64,000 nucleotides of DNA from Xylaria sp. FL1777 (taxonomy: Eukaryota; Ascomycota; Sordariomycetes; Xylariales; Xylariaceae), in assembly GCA_022578965.1 (NCBI GenBank), contig MU400508.1:124001-188000 (forward strand), read 5' to 3'. Shown here piece by piece: positions 52,677 to 64,000 of this stretch. The notes under the pieces were generated by a model that saw only the letters and a list, made by a program, of their open reading frames with translations, had not been told where the DNA came from and searched no databases. Positions within the stretch are counted from its first letter, which is position 1, and each line of letters begins with the position of its first letter. The position numbers and the translations under genes are program-made.

Positions 52677-55481
52677 GTTGGTGAGGTGATGTGAAGATGT
52701 CGCGCTGGAGTATAGGTATAGTTCAGTTCAGCAGATAGAGCAATAAGTTAGGTTGGTCCTAGATGGTGTAGAGACGTCTATATATAAGTAAATAGATTTG
52801 ATCGAGTCAAATGGTGTACGCAAAAAGCAAATGTTGTGGATCTTCTTCCGGAGCCGTCGCGGCCATCGGGCGCCTAGACGGATGAAAGTTGACCCCGCAC
52901 TCTGCCATAGTCACACCTGAGAACTGATAAATCACTAATGGGGAGGGGTTGCGATTGTACCATCTCCCAGCTTGCTAGTTAGATGGGCAATTCTTTCCCT
53001 TCCTAGCAGGTTGTTTTCATGCGATATGATGTGGTAGGGAGATAATGGAGATTACGGTTATTGATGGAACCTTCGGTAGTATGTGGGGATTAATGCGTGT
53101 AAGCACTCCGCAGATACATGCGTCAAATTTATCTACCTAACCTCAGCACCGGTATTGTACCTATTTCGTAGACCGCCCGTTCTCCAACTGAATCACCCAC
53201 CAATTTATTTTCTCTAACTAGTACCTATACTAAGGTAATTACTCAAATTAGCCTACAGGCTCTCTAATAACTCTGAGGAGGTGGAAAACAACAACAAATC
53301 TTTCTGGCTCCTTCTCCCTCATCCTACTCCTAGATACTAGATAACCCAGATGATGGTGTGCGAAGCCTGCACCGTAGGAATGGCACAGGGGGTGGTGGTT
53401 GGACCAATCGATTGAGATGCTTTAAAGATCGATTACTCGTGCTATTATTCAAGTTTGTGCTATTGCCTGCTGAGTAAGTTGATTTGTAGGCACAGGTAGG
53501 TTGGTAAGTAGTGTATACGATCTAAACGAAGAGCAGCAAAGGTTCCCCCCTCCATCATCGCACGCCATGTTCCTGCAAAGTGGCTAGGTCCCTAGTCTGT
53601 AAAAAGCCACTTATCACGAATTAGTGTCCGTTTCACCGTCTCAATCATATCTAAGTAAGTGAGCGAGCCGCCAAAGGCCGGGCCGGCCTTCGCCGTCTGA
53701 ATATCCTCCTTGGGAAAGATTTGATCTTTGTCGACAGCTTGTTCGGGCTCTGTGCAATAGGCCGGACTATCTCCGGTTGTAGGTCTTGGGTTTGTATTCC
53801 CGCATTCGTATACCGGTATCTCACAGCCGCCTTATCGCAATCGAAGGGAGTTGCATTTCGTGAGGGAGGAAGGGGGGATTTTCTAGGGCTGGTTAGGAGG
53901 CGTAGAAACTGGACCGGGGTCTTGGGGGTTTCCGGCCTCGGCTCTGGCTTGGTAAGGGAGACCTTCGGTACAGGCTATATACAGACAAATCACCAATCAG
54001 CTTTTCGCCATTGTTTCAGAGGTCATATTTGTATATTTCCTACCGCCGGCGGAGACGTGGCATGCGGTATGCGACTGATCAGCTTCCAGCATCCCTGGTT
54101 GTTATGGGTCGACGAAGCCACGGATCTTGATCCCGGTCCCGGTCCCGAATCGCTTCCTTGTTCGCCGAGGCCGGTGTCGTATGGGTGCGTGCTCTTCCCA
54201 GGTCCCGGAGACGACCTCCTCTTGAGCCGCCGCAGCCATCCCAAGTGGAACTTCCATCGTCGCCCGAGACGTGAATGTTCCAGAGAAACACGGGACTCGA
54301 CCAGCGTCTGCTGAGTCGGCCAGCGATGTCGGTAGTCGACTTTCGGCTTTACCTTCGCCAGCTTCCTCATACAGCCTACGCACTGGGGGGTTGATGTGGC
54401 ACAGACAGCGCTTTTATACGAGGATACCAGGAGTGGTTTTGTCGAGTAGATCTGCTAAACCCAGACATGGCCATTTTACTACGTGAAGAAAGGCAATCGA
54501 GGCTATTACCACCGTTCTGTGAGGGTCGTAATTGCCACCCCTCCTTCTCTTACCACTACCTCGTAGGACTTAGTAGGAGGACTTAGTAGGTATATATCTA
54601 AACTGCCCGCAGCCGCTCTCATCCAATCACCTCTGGAACTCGCGGCCTACATACCAGAAATCAAAATGGCGGGTGATCTTGCCTTCTATAAGCCAAGAAA
54701 CATCATACATATGACGAATGACTGGAGGTCGCATCGCCGCTTTGCCTCATACACGCTGCACACTACACACCCACTCATGTTGATATGTACAACAGCAGAT
54801 CTCGCAGACAACACAATGGCCTGACTGGTAGTAATTGCCACCTACAGGTGCTCGCCAACAGCTCGACACCTCCACGGATCGATCTCGTATGGATCGAAGT
54901 GGATACGGGGACGGCGTAGGTATCATGAAATGACGACATGATTTACTGATACATTGCTTGCTTTGATGATGCAACTAGTGCATTAAAAGAATGACAAGAG
55001 GCGATTATAATTATAGTACCAATGAGACGAACGCCTGGCATTCAGTTAACTATCCAGCCACGAAGTACAGCAGGGATGATGATCCTATAGCTGAGCGGCG
55101 TTGCCAGTAGACTTGCTATGATCATCGCAAATGGAACTTCGCAAGACATATTGCCTATCGCTCGTTGTCTATGATGTTAAACAGACTTGCCTAATTTCAG
55201 CTCAACGGCGGTGACTCCACGAATAATAGGATTCGCGATACCGCTTGGCGGTGATGAGTCTGCCTTGCCGCGTGAGTCAACTCTTCACCTACTCCTAACA
55301 ACATAGGTAGCCAGTGTGCTCAAGTGTTCAGTCACCCCACATATAAATAGTAACTGTATGAAAACCATTATCTTTCCTAAACTGACATGGCGGCAAGGAA
55401 TGACGACTAAAAGCACAGACAACACCCAGCACCAACAAGTAATAGAAGTCCGTTCAGCTCTTGTCCGAAATAGCATCAACC
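52677..55481. other. 2.8-kb gap without a supportable gene
   Basis: Overlapping ORFs around 53721-54486 on both strands contradict one another and none shows a domain. The sequence has GC-rich patches near 54100-54300. Near its right end a TATA-like box (ATATAAATAG, 55341-55350) precedes the vWA gene. Confidence 0.4.
55341..55350 (+). promoter_or_regulatory. TATA box of the vWA-RBR gene
   Basis: ATATAAATAG lies about 130 bp before the ATG at 55482. The assignment is by position and sequence. Confidence 0.5.
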
Positions 55482-58400
55482 ATGGCGACGGCAGGGGAGT
55501 CGCTTGCAGAGTATGATCTGCTGATCATAACCGACGCCACAGCGTCGATGCAGCAGTTCTTGACCGCGTTGAACGATTCCCTTCCAAAAATCATCGCTGT
55601 ATCAGCCCTCACCAGTTCCTTTGCCCGGATCGGCGTACTAGCATATCGAGACTACTGCGGCGGTGAACTCATCGAATGGTCAGGGTGGTACGGCAAAGAT
55701 GGGGAAATAGATCGCGACACATTGATTCGCTTCGCAAAGGAGCTCCGGCCTGACGCTGGAGGCGACTGGCCCGAAGCAACCAAGACTGCTTTGGCTCATG
55801 CATACTCTGTCATGCGCTCCGAAGCAAAGACACTTATCTTGCTCTACACCGACGCGCCTCCTCATATGCGCTGGGCTCCAAGTTCAAACTACACAATGGA
55901 ACAGCAGCGTCTCTCCAGTAATGGGTCCGGGAAAGATAGTCACCTCTTTGCAGATTGGGTGTCTGCCGCGTGCACTCTAAAGGATGGAGACAAGAAAGCG
56001 CAGGTCTTCGTTATTACAGACGAGAGTCCTGGGACTCCCAGTCCTTACATGTTCATGTGTCACGAGACATCCGGCGCCTTTTTCAAGACGGAAATGATAA
56101 GCCACTTTACCATTAGCTCTTTGACAATGAGCATTCTCCTAGCCTGGCTTGGTGTCGCAAAGCCTGGCACAAGCACTCACCTAGGCCACCTAGGCGCTAT
56201 CTCACAGACATACAAGGAAACTGCGCAACTGGCTGGTATACGAGACGAACTTGACCCGTTGGCCAAAAAGTACTTCGGGACGAAGGAGATTAGATCCATG
56301 TTCAATATCCGCGAAGTAGATGATGAAACGCTGCGGATCGTAATTAAAGGCCGAGACGAGCCTGTGCAGAACTTCGACAAGAGGTACATAGCCGATCCAA
56401 GTTACAGGGCAGAAGTCGTGGAGCATCTGAGCAAGATCATTGAGGAGGATGTCTCGTCCATGGCTATCAACCCCATCTTTGGCAGTCTGTGGCGGGCCGT
56501 ATGTAACGACCGAAATAGCGAGATGCGCGATGTCCTCATTACAAAGTTCGGGGCCAGTGTTGAGCGCATCTCAGATCAAGACCAGAAGAAGAGAATGAAA
56601 GAGTGGCTAGCCGAGTCTTACAACTATGAGGCCGACATCATATCCATTCTCGAGCAAGTCGCTCCCGAGGACCGTTACCCCTGCGTGTTTTTCGACCCGA
56701 CGGAGGATTGGTCTACTTCCGAGGGAGAAGGAAATGACAAGACTTCGACCCAGGGACTCGGCCAGTTCACTCGTGCCGACCTCCTGGAAATTGGCAGGTC
56801 GTGCGATTATCGTATTCTCCGACAACTCGGTCAAGTCCTCACACGACTGACTTATGTCGACTCCGAGGAGAACATGCCTGCCCACATCACAGCCGCGAGC
56901 ACAGAAGTCCCGAGGATCCCTCTGGCGCTGGCGCAGCCGAAATACAAGAGGGTGTTCTGGAAAATACTGTTGCATCTCGTTTGTCCGGGAACAATGCTTG
57001 CAGAGCGACCAGCAGCACTGCTAGCCGCGTTGAGCATCCGAATGGGCATGAGACCTTTAAGGGAAGTAGCAGAGGCCGAGATGCTTATCTGGCGCTCGAG
57101 ATGGAATAATCTAGAGATCCCGGAGACGTGGAACGTGGGCTGCCTGTCCCTCGTTCTTGATGCGGACAGGAGCTTCGAGGAGCGCCGCGAGCGAGGCGAG
57201 CTTAAAGATGGCACTCCGTCGCTCCTCAGCAGAGAGGATCATCAGCTCTTCCAGCGTCTCGTTGACTACAGCCTGCTCATCTCCAACTTGTCAACCACCC
57301 TGCAGGCCAGGGTAGGTTGGCAGCCCGAGAAGAGCAAAGTCTCCATAGGGCCGCTAGTAACTTGTAAAATATGCAAATATCCTCGCTCCGTCACCGTCAT
57401 GGCCCCGGGAGGCGTTTGTGGTATCTGTATTTGCGACGCTGACTCGTACGATAGAAAGTCCAAAGACGAGTGTATCCGATCGAACGTCGCCATGGAAGAT
57501 ACGGAAACCCGTGAAGCTACTTGGGTGGAGTGCAGCGTTCCGATTTGCCACGCACAATACGTTGTCTACAATCCCGATATGCTAAATATGCGTCCAAAGT
57601 GCCATTATTGTCGAACGGCAGGACAAGGCCGACTCACGCAGTCTTCACCTGCCGGTGCTTCTCAAACAACACCGTGGATTGAGTGTTCAGCATGCCTGAG
57701 TCGAGTAATTTGGCCTCACGAGTATCGCCCCGCCGACCTATCGGTGAAAGAATTCAGGTGTCCAGCGTGCCTGGACAACCGCGATACAATCGTCAGCGTC
57801 GAACCCACGACAAGGGAACTAGCCGATGAAAACGGTAGTGCATGGCTCCTGCGGAATGAAAACAACAAGATCCCCGATGCTCTCACTAGCCGGTCGCTAT
57901 TCAAGACAGTGACGGCATCCGGAACAGACGACTTTGCTGCTTTGGTTGAGATCTTGCCAGCGGCCGATACGACGGATCTCAAGTACCATGGCAAGCTCAT
58001 CCGCAACATAGCAGAGGTCAAGTCTACCCTCTGGGGCTGGATCAGTGCCCGCCGCACTGAAGGCGGAACCTGCAGTCTGTGCTTCAGCACCTTCAACAAG
58101 CGGGACCTGCGATCGGCCTGTGGTCGCTCTGGATGTCAGCAGCCCATATGCAACAGGTGTCGCCAGGAATGGTACGGGATGAACAGACGAGGGCACATAA
58201 TCAACGTCGCCGCTCTTTGCTGCCCCTTCTGTCGGCGTCAGCCGGCTGCTCGAGCGGTGTCCGGGGCTGCTGGGGGTCTTACATCCCTTGGAGATCTGCG
58301 TCGTGCCGTTGACGAAGCAGGATCGTGGATTTACGCCTGGTGCGACTCCTGCGGCACGGCCAAGCGATTCATGGAGCGCGCTTGTGCGCAGGGCCCTCCA

Positions 58401-58676
58401 CCTGAGCTGAGGCAGTGGAAGTGCGAGGAGTGCGAGCAGAAGTCCGACGAACCTCTGCAAGGTGTTCGCAATTGTCCCGGATGTGGAGTGCCGACGGAGC
58501 GAACGGGTGGATGCGGCCATATTACCTGCACGGTCCCGGATTGTGACACCGATTGGTGTTACTTCTGCGGGATTGCGGTCGACCCGACGCAAATCTATGT
58601 CCACATGTCTGAGGAACATGGTGGCTGGTACGGGACTGTGAACGAACATTACGATTACAACGACGACGAGGAGTAA
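55482..58676 (+). CDS. vWA-domain protein with C-terminal RING/IBR (RBR-like) zinc module
   Basis: The ATG at 55482 has an ideal context (CAACCATGGCG); the frame upstream uses TTG. It is one uninterrupted exon of about 1064 residues. The N-terminal von Willebrand A domain begins YDLLIITDATASM, with a D-x-T-x-S metal site, and continues with FARIGVLAYRDY and KTLILLYTDAPPH. The middle is helical without a named domain. Cys-pair units near 625-770 (CKICKYPRSV, CHYCRTAG, CSACLSRV, CPACLDN) look like zinc ribbons. The end is RING1-like (CSLCFSTFNKRD to CCPFCRR, ~863) and RING2-like (CPGCGVPTERTGGCGHITC to WCYFCG, ~996), in which the Cys of GGCGHI occupies the RBR catalytic position. The CxxC...GGCGHITC pattern suggests an RBR ubiquitin ligase fused to a ligand-binding vWA. 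It lies between gene-poor regions. Function unknown. Confidence 0.82.
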   Translation: MATAGESLAEYDLLIITDATASMQQFLTALNDSLPKIIAVSALTSSFARIGVLAYRDYCGGELIEWSGWYGKDGEIDRDTLIRFAKELRPDAGGDWPEATKTALAHAYSVMRSEAKTLILLYTDAPPHMRWAPSSNYTMEQQRLSSNGSGKDSHLFADWVSAACTLKDGDKKAQVFVITDESPGTPSPYMFMCHETSGAFFKTEMISHFTISSLTMSILLAWLGVAKPGTSTHLGHLGAISQTYKETAQLAGIRDELDPLAKKYFGTKEIRSMFNIREVDDETLRIVIKGRDEPVQNFDKRYIADPSYRAEVVEHLSKIIEEDVSSMAINPIFGSLWRAVCNDRNSEMRDVLITKFGASVERISDQDQKKRMKEWLAESYNYEADIISILEQVAPEDRYPCVFFDPTEDWSTSEGEGNDKTSTQGLGQFTRADLLEIGRSCDYRILRQLGQVLTRLTYVDSEENMPAHITAASTEVPRIPLALAQPKYKRVFWKILLHLVCPGTMLAERPAALLAALSIRMGMRPLREVAEAEMLIWRSRWNNLEIPETWNVGCLSLVLDADRSFEERRERGELKDGTPSLLSREDHQLFQRLVDYSLLISNLSTTLQARVGWQPEKSKVSIGPLVTCKICKYPRSVTVMAPGGVCGICICDADSYDRKSKDECIRSNVAMEDTETREATWVECSVPICHAQYVVYNPDMLNMRPKCHYCRTAGQGRLTQSSPAGASQTTPWIECSACLSRVIWPHEYRPADLSVKEFRCPACLDNRDTIVSVEPTTRELADENGSAWLLRNENNKIPDALTSRSLFKTVTASGTDDFAALVEILPAADTTDLKYHGKLIRNIAEVKSTLWGWISARRTEGGTCSLCFSTFNKRDLRSACGRSGCQQPICNRCRQEWYGMNRRGHIINVAALCCPFCRRQPAARAVSGAAGGLTSLGDLRRAVDEAGSWIYAWCDSCGTAKRFMERACAQGPPPELRQWKCEECEQKSDEPLQGVRNCPGCGVPTERTGGCGHITCTVPDCDTDWCYFCGIAVDPTQIYVHMSEEHGGWYGTVNEHYDYNDDEE

Positions 58677-60350
58677 ATTCAACATAGGCATCTGAACTTC
58701 ATGATTTCACATCTAATGAATAATTGCATTTTTCTAGTATACATGAGGCCAAGAGAACAATAAATATTTACTAATTGAATCAACACTACCTATACTTGTC
58801 CACTGCATCTTAGAGAAGGTATTCAGACCTGCCATCCCCTATTCAAGTTATACAGTATGGGAATGAAGCAACACAAATTCGTTGTAAACGGCGAACCGGG
58901 GAAGTTGGTGACTAACCGGCTAACCCCCTAGACCCATGCTAGGTTTCACGCATATTTTGGGATTTGTTTTTTATAGTAGGGATGCTGTTAGTTAAGTACC
59001 AATACCTATCCCCACCGACAGATATACGTGTAACCATATCGGTATTGACTGGATCTCCTAAATGCCACATGTATCCATTCAAAACCCTGCGCCTATCACT
59101 AGTATGGGGAGACTACCGGTCAAAGTTCTGTCCAATTACCACCTGTAGTTGGCCTCCCGGAGTTGGTCTCATGTGTACTTCCGAGTTGGTGTCAATTGTG
59201 CCCAATGTTACCCGACGATCTGTGTATTATACTCAGATCTGTATAATAAGCTCCCTTCGTTCGTCTGTACTACAGTTAGTATCTGGTCGGACAGTATGAT
59301 GGCAACCAGCTGACCACGGGCTCCCTCGCCTCAGCTCTGAACGTCTGATCCTCGGCCGTCGACTTATAAATGGGTGTGCAGTGTGTGGGGAGACGGTGAC
59401 GCAGCACAATATCCGGGCTTAATATACGGTGTTGCCGTTACTGCGTACAGTGTGCTCTCCTCTTCACAATAATTACAATTATCATGTTGTAGGCATATAG
59501 AAAGTTGTGCTCTATCGGTAGAACATGAGGAGGAACTACGGCATCAAATTAAGTATATCATGGTCAGGTTGGTTGGATTTCGCCTCATCCAAACTGCAAC
59601 CGAGTTTCCGACCCATGGTGCCTTAGACCACACTAACAGACTGCGTCGGAAAACATCCCGTTGCTCCAATTCGGCCATGTACGTGTCGAATTGGAGCAAT
59701 GAGCAATCAGGCCGATGCAACCGCGCCTGATCTTCACCGTCGGGGCGGCCAATCACCAGCATGGCTCTTGAAACAGCTCAGCGCCTTTCCCTTTCATGGC
59801 CCAATACCTGGCCATCCCGGCGGGAGAGCGGTACCTATATCTTGGTCCAATATCCTACATCCTGCATTAGTTGCGCAGTAACGCACACAACTTGCCTCCT
59901 TCACCTGAATGCGTCCTTGGCTGGTTTTGCGCGACCACTTCAAGGCTCTCGTACAAACAGTTGCCAGCCCCATTCCATAAATCTCCAAGTTGGAGGAAGG
60001 GTCTGACCTCACCTCATCCCCAAGCCGGCAGCGTTCTCTGCCTAATAAAAGAGTCCGGTAATACAGTAATACAGTGATAGAGTGCTGTAGCTGTACACGT
60101 CGGCTTGCTCACCGCCGAACGACAACCCGATTCGGGATCTCCCTCTTCCTCTCTACATACCAACCTCCTGAACCAGGAGGCCCCAGTTTTGGAGCCAGTT
60201 CCGCGGGGCATCTTCAAGGTGCGGAGGATACCGCTGGTCTCAAATCAAAAGCGGTCAGCGACAAGGCCGTCCCTTTTTATCCCCTCCCTCCCCGTCGCTG
60301 TGAACCAGTTGTCGCAAGATTATCTGCAGGTCATACAAAGCTGAAAAGAA
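58677..60350. other. Intergenic region with a 13-bp inverted repeat
   Basis: No supportable gene was found. A TATAAAT motif at 59365-59371 has no obvious gene directly downstream. A perfect inverted repeat lies at 59661-59699. The right end, CT-rich with TATCCCCTCCCTCCCC near 60278-60295, is the probable promoter/leader of the next gene. Confidence 0.4.
59661..59699. repeat. Perfect 13-bp inverted repeat with 13-nt loop
   Basis: TTGCTCCAATTCG (59661-59673) and its reverse complement CGAATTGGAGCAA (59687-59699) flank a 13-base loop. It could be a transposon-end relic, a transcript hairpin or a regulator site. Confidence 0.8.
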
Positions 60351-62269
60351 ATGGCCGTCGAAATTGTTACGATTGTCAACTCGTCTGGTAAAATTATCAG
60401 CAATGTAAGCCCTAACCATCTACCTACTCTTATCTGATTATCAGACTTTGGACGACTCTTTATGCATAGTTAGTTGTATGCGATGCGATGTCTTCCCTGT
60501 TCAGTTTGCCCCGCTTGGGGATCTTCCTCTACCTAGTCGGGCGTTTACGTTACAGTGTTTGCTTACAGCTGTTCGCATTGTCTCTCAGCTTCCAACGTCA
60601 CACAATTCTAAGATCGAACTAATCTTTCTTAACACTTTTATAGGGCAAGCACTTAGTCGCTGCATTCAAAGAGGCCAAAGCTGCCTACGAAGAAAAGAAG
60701 GCCGCCGTAAGAGCGGAACGTGCGGTCCGTCGAAGCCAAACCTACGATGTACCAGTCGTACCTCGTTATGAACCAGAACCCAATTACGACTACGAGTATG
60801 GTCACGGTAGCCGACATCCAAATGACGATGGCGTCTCACAAACTTCGTCCCGTAGAAGTCATCGCTCAAAGTATAGCCGGACCTCTCGCCATCGGTCCGC
60901 TTCACAGTCCCGACCGGCACTGACGGAGGGAAACCTGCGGACACACTCCGAAGTGTCCTCCGTCACTCCCTCGCGACCACCCGTTGCCTACCGCTCTCCC
61001 TATGCAGAGACCGCCCCCAGAGACATGGCATTGAGCCGCCCTACACTTGTCCGTGCCCCCACGGTGCCTAATCCGCCGACCGAGGTAATGGCGCCTATGC
61101 CAATGGGAAATACATACATGCAGCGATCGGTATCAGACCCAGCGCTCCCAGAAACAGGCAAAAAGAAAAAGGAGATAGATATGAATCTGGCATATGGAAG
61201 CATCCCCCCGGACCTCGCAGACCGGGTTGACTTGGATCCTGCATATCGCGCGGTTGAGAAGGAGCACATGGCACGCAGCTTAATGGAGAAGATCGAGGAC
61301 CTCCTGGTAGAGGCACAATGTCTACATCATACTGCAACACACATAATAGAGCACCTGCAGGGCAAACCAGAAGCTGCCGCTGCCGTAGCTCTTACGCTCG
61401 CCGAGTTATCTGCGCTGCTGGGCAAGATGTCGCCTTCATTCCTAGCAGTTATCAAGGGCGGCAGCCCTGCCATATTTGCGCTCCTTGCGAGCCCGCAGTT
61501 CCTGATTGCGGCTGGTCTGACAGTTGGCGTGACGGTAGTCATGTTCGGAGGGTGGAAGATCATCAAGCGTATCAAAGAGGCAAAGGAAGCCGAAACAGCG
61601 GCCCTTATGCAGCCAATGGCCTTCGAAGCGCAGCCCAGCCAGCCAGTTCAGCAACCAGTCCAGCCCCCATATCCCGAGTCTGAAGTGAGTCAAGGTTTCG
61701 ACGATGGTTTCGACGAGGCTCTGGTCGTAGAGGAAGAGCTTAGCACCATCGAGACGTGGCGGCGAGGTATCACACCCTTCGGCGAAGACGAGAGCGCCGA
61801 TCTCGAATTAATCAGCCCGGAAGCGGACCGCGCCATACGCAGCCAGTACGGGGGCGACGACGCGCGAACCGAACGAAGCGTCCGCACAAGCCGGACGCAC
61901 AGAACAAGCAAGTCGCATAAGTCGCACAAGTCACATCGCAGTCGCGCCCACGACGACAGCGACATACCTGAGCGCAAGAGCAGCCGTTCACATGACAAAG
62001 GCAACGATGACGCCAGCGAATCGGGCAGCCATCGCAGCCACCGGAGTCACCACAGTCATCGCAGTCATACCAGCCACAGGAGCGAGAAGACGGAGCGGTC
62101 CTCGCGATCCAAGCTAAAGGCCATCGAGGACGGAAGCCGGGATCAGGAAAACACGATCGAGACGGTCCTCCGACCCAAGAAAGACAACATGCTCAAGTCT
62201 CTGTTCAAGAAAAAGAAGAGAAAGGAGGAGGAGGAACAGGAGCGCAGCGGTTCGCTGCTTCGGGTCTAA
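60351..62269 (+). CDS. Membrane-associated fungal protein with Ser/His/Arg-rich tail
   Basis: Exon 1 is 60351-60404 (MAVEIVTIVNSSGKIISN). A 239-nt intron (GTAAGC...TTATAG) leads to exon 2, 60644-62269; 559 residues. After the conserved N-terminus comes an amphipathic Lys/Ala helix (KEAKAAYEEKKAAVRAERA), a disordered Arg/Ser region, a conserved block (LAYGSIPPDLADRVDLDP), helices (AHMIxHL-like ATHIIEHLQGKPEAAAAVAL), and a hydrophobic segment of about 25 residues (FLIAAGLTVGVTVVMFGGWK) that looks transmembrane. The tail is rich in Ser, His and Arg repeats (SHKSHKSHRS, HRSHRSHHSHRSHTSHRS) and Lys runs (KKKKRKEEEE). From memory, close relatives occur throughout Sordariomycetes without a known function. 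A role at membranes is inferred from the hydrophobic helix. The tail repeats are typical metal- or RNA-binding low complexity. Confidence 0.82.
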
Positions 62270-64000
62270 TGAGGACATGCTATGCTAAGCTCGCACATCG
62301 CGAGGCTCGTCGTCGCTACCTCTTATTTCATGGAATCATTTTCAGTGCGGATACGGGTTTTTAGGTCATCTAGGCAGCGCATCATGTAACATAGAGAGAA
62401 AGGTAGGATCCTATGCATATACACACATCATACGCGGGTTATACAGTAACTACGGTCTATCAACGCTTGTTTGTTTGCCTTGATCATGAACGCGGGCCAA
62501 GCTTATAAGTTATAACGTAATACCTATCTTATTGAGAGCTTGGCGAAGCGTGGCATTTTTCGGCCCCCAATTCTCACAAACTACCCACTCTACCATGAGG
62601 AGGGAGCAGCCTTATTTTTGGGGCTTTTTACAGCTAGCTCCTTGGTATCGTGAGCAAGAATAGACATGCGTATGCGGCTTATTATAACCATCACAGCGGT
62701 GTGGTATAGGGATCCTTTTTCCTCAAGTGCTCTTCTAAGCAGGCACACAAGCATGTAGGGCTGAAAATTCTATCAATATACTACCTAGTTAGTGCACTTT
62801 ACACGGCTTTTAAAGATTGATTACAAGTTGCCCAAAGTCCTATAGGACCTAATCCAATCATACTTTCATACTTACGCATAGTCTAACGACATACGTACTT
62901 AGTCATTTCGTGCCACGCGCTAATAAATTACCTGATTAATCCGGTAACAACGCCTTGTTTCATGTTGCGACTTGTTGCTAATCATAAACGCCACATTTTG
63001 TTCGTTTTGAAGTCTCGCTCCTTAACCCCTGCAGCTGTAGCAGCAGCAAGGGGTTGTTTTGCGCTCTGCACTCTTTGTATACTACCTCCTTACTGCGTAC
63101 ATGCAGAGCCTACTACTACGAATTGCCTACAGTTCTGTATATAATAGTGTATGTAGGTATTCTATACTACGGGGATGAGATGAACTGGGGCCAACCTAGT
63201 GTAGAATAATTACACTACAAGGTAACTAACTTGAATTTGAAAGCGTCAGCATTTAAGATTATCGAGCAGAATTAGCGTGTTGTGTTGTCGTATGTACGTA
63301 ACAAAATGGAGTTATCAAGTACTTACACTGAGCATCGACATAAGTCCTACACTACCTATACTATACAAACCTAGGTCGATCTGTTATTAGATTATTCTCT
63401 TTCCCTTTGTAGCGTTGTTCCTCGCTTCTAACCCTACTGATTGGACTGTGGTGAATAGGAAATGAAAAGCCACAATCCTCCAAATCCAATTCAACCGTCC
63501 AATGTAGTATAAGGCCTACAGTGTGACACGAACATCACGTACATGGAGCGCAGACTCTCCCCCGTGTTCCCACATCCTATTTCTGGCACCTCGCCAGTCT
63601 AGAACTTGGCGCTGGCACCATCTTATTCGCTCTATCCCGGGACGACCCGCTTAGACGCCTTGACCTTGCCATACTCTATCTAGTTTATACTCCTAGCGTT
63701 TGTTTGTCTCACTGTTTTAACCCGGCCAAGAACATGGGGCCAAGATCTGCCAAGCATCTCACTGCATGGCCTCCCCCTAGGAGCTAGAGTCTCAACTGCT
63801 TCCTTGGGTTCCCAATACCCCTGGAAGCGCGTCATCAGGGGCTTCAACCATCACCGAGGACAAGGTAGATACAGTACGCTTGACATATGAGACGCCGCTG
63901 CAAGTCAAACTAGTATAGTGACACTAGGCCCTCTTCGGGATGGAGATCCGGCAGAGAGAAGGAAAAAGATGCTTCGCCCCGAAAATGGGACCATTTGGGT
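62270..64000. other. Right-end intergenic DNA
   Basis: About 1.7 kb of AT-rich sequence; short ORFs only. No gene or RNA was recognised up to the window edge. A gene starting beyond 64000 may have its promoter here. Confidence 0.4.

Noticed and set aside
53721..54486. Overlapping ORFs on both strands (up to 197 codons)
   Set aside because: Contradictory frames, no domain, signal peptide or splice support.
57897..58691. Minus-strand 264-codon ORF
   Set aside because: It lies antisense to the zinc-module end of the vWA gene; no start context or domain.
1..64000. CRISPR array, prokaryotic operons or insertion sequences
   Set aside because: The window is eukaryotic with spliceosomal introns; no direct-repeat/spacer arrays were seen.

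Overview
The window is eukaryotic nuclear DNA from a filamentous ascomycete (Pezizomycotina; Sordariomycetes is my best guess). Genes are spaced roughly one per 3 kb. They carry short introns, mostly 50-160 nt, with GTATGT/GTGAGT/GTAAGT-type donors and CTAAC/CTAAT branch-like sites just before the acceptor. Several products (Cdc4-type F-box/WD40 protein, alpha-aminoadipate reductase family, PAP2 lipid phosphatase, FF/WW protein) are standard fungal families. Intergenic DNA repeatedly contains TACCTA/TAGGTA clusters. No rRNA, tRNA or CRISPR array was recognised. Exon joins below were worked out by hand from frame and splice signals.

Layout: 1-815 (-) is the 5' part of a disordered protein leaving the window. 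2377-5340 holds two divergent paralogues that share an almost identical C-terminal motif and splice position, flanking a two-exon gene. An AT-rich gap with a 25-bp tandem repeat precedes a small membrane protein (7253-7633). Then come a proline-rich protein with five CxxCY repeats (8122-10978, -), a 3.6-kb gap, the Cdc4-like gene (14636-17870, +), a secreted protein (18698-19453, -) and a RecQ helicase (19996-22554, -). 23340-24780 is a graveyard of gene and retroelement fragments. It is followed by an alpha-aminoadipate reductase-like gene (25577-29672, +) that lacks the usual N-terminal region and is one base out of frame at one splice junction.

The right half holds a CCCH/RBR ubiquitin ligase (-), a glutathione S-transferase (+), a short-chain dehydrogenase (+), a leaderless acid-phosphatase-like gene (+), a sugar transporter (+), a seven-exon dynamin-like GTPase (-), a PAP2 phosphatase (-) divergent from an FF/WW splicing-type protein (+), a dienelactone hydrolase (-), a vWA-RING/IBR protein (+) and a conserved membrane-associated protein with a Ser/His/Arg-rich tail (+).

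Functional links: the genes do not form one pathway. Two themes recur: ubiquitin ligation (Cdc4-like SCF receptor, CCCH-RBR protein, vWA-RBR protein) and small-molecule or detoxification enzymes (GST, SDR, dienelactone hydrolase, A-T-R reductase, transporter). These look like ordinary neighbours on a fungal chromosome, not a proven cluster. The most unusual items are the DLNLEVEV paralogue pair, the CxxCY repeat protein, the vWA-RBR fusion and the damaged reductase beside transposon debris.
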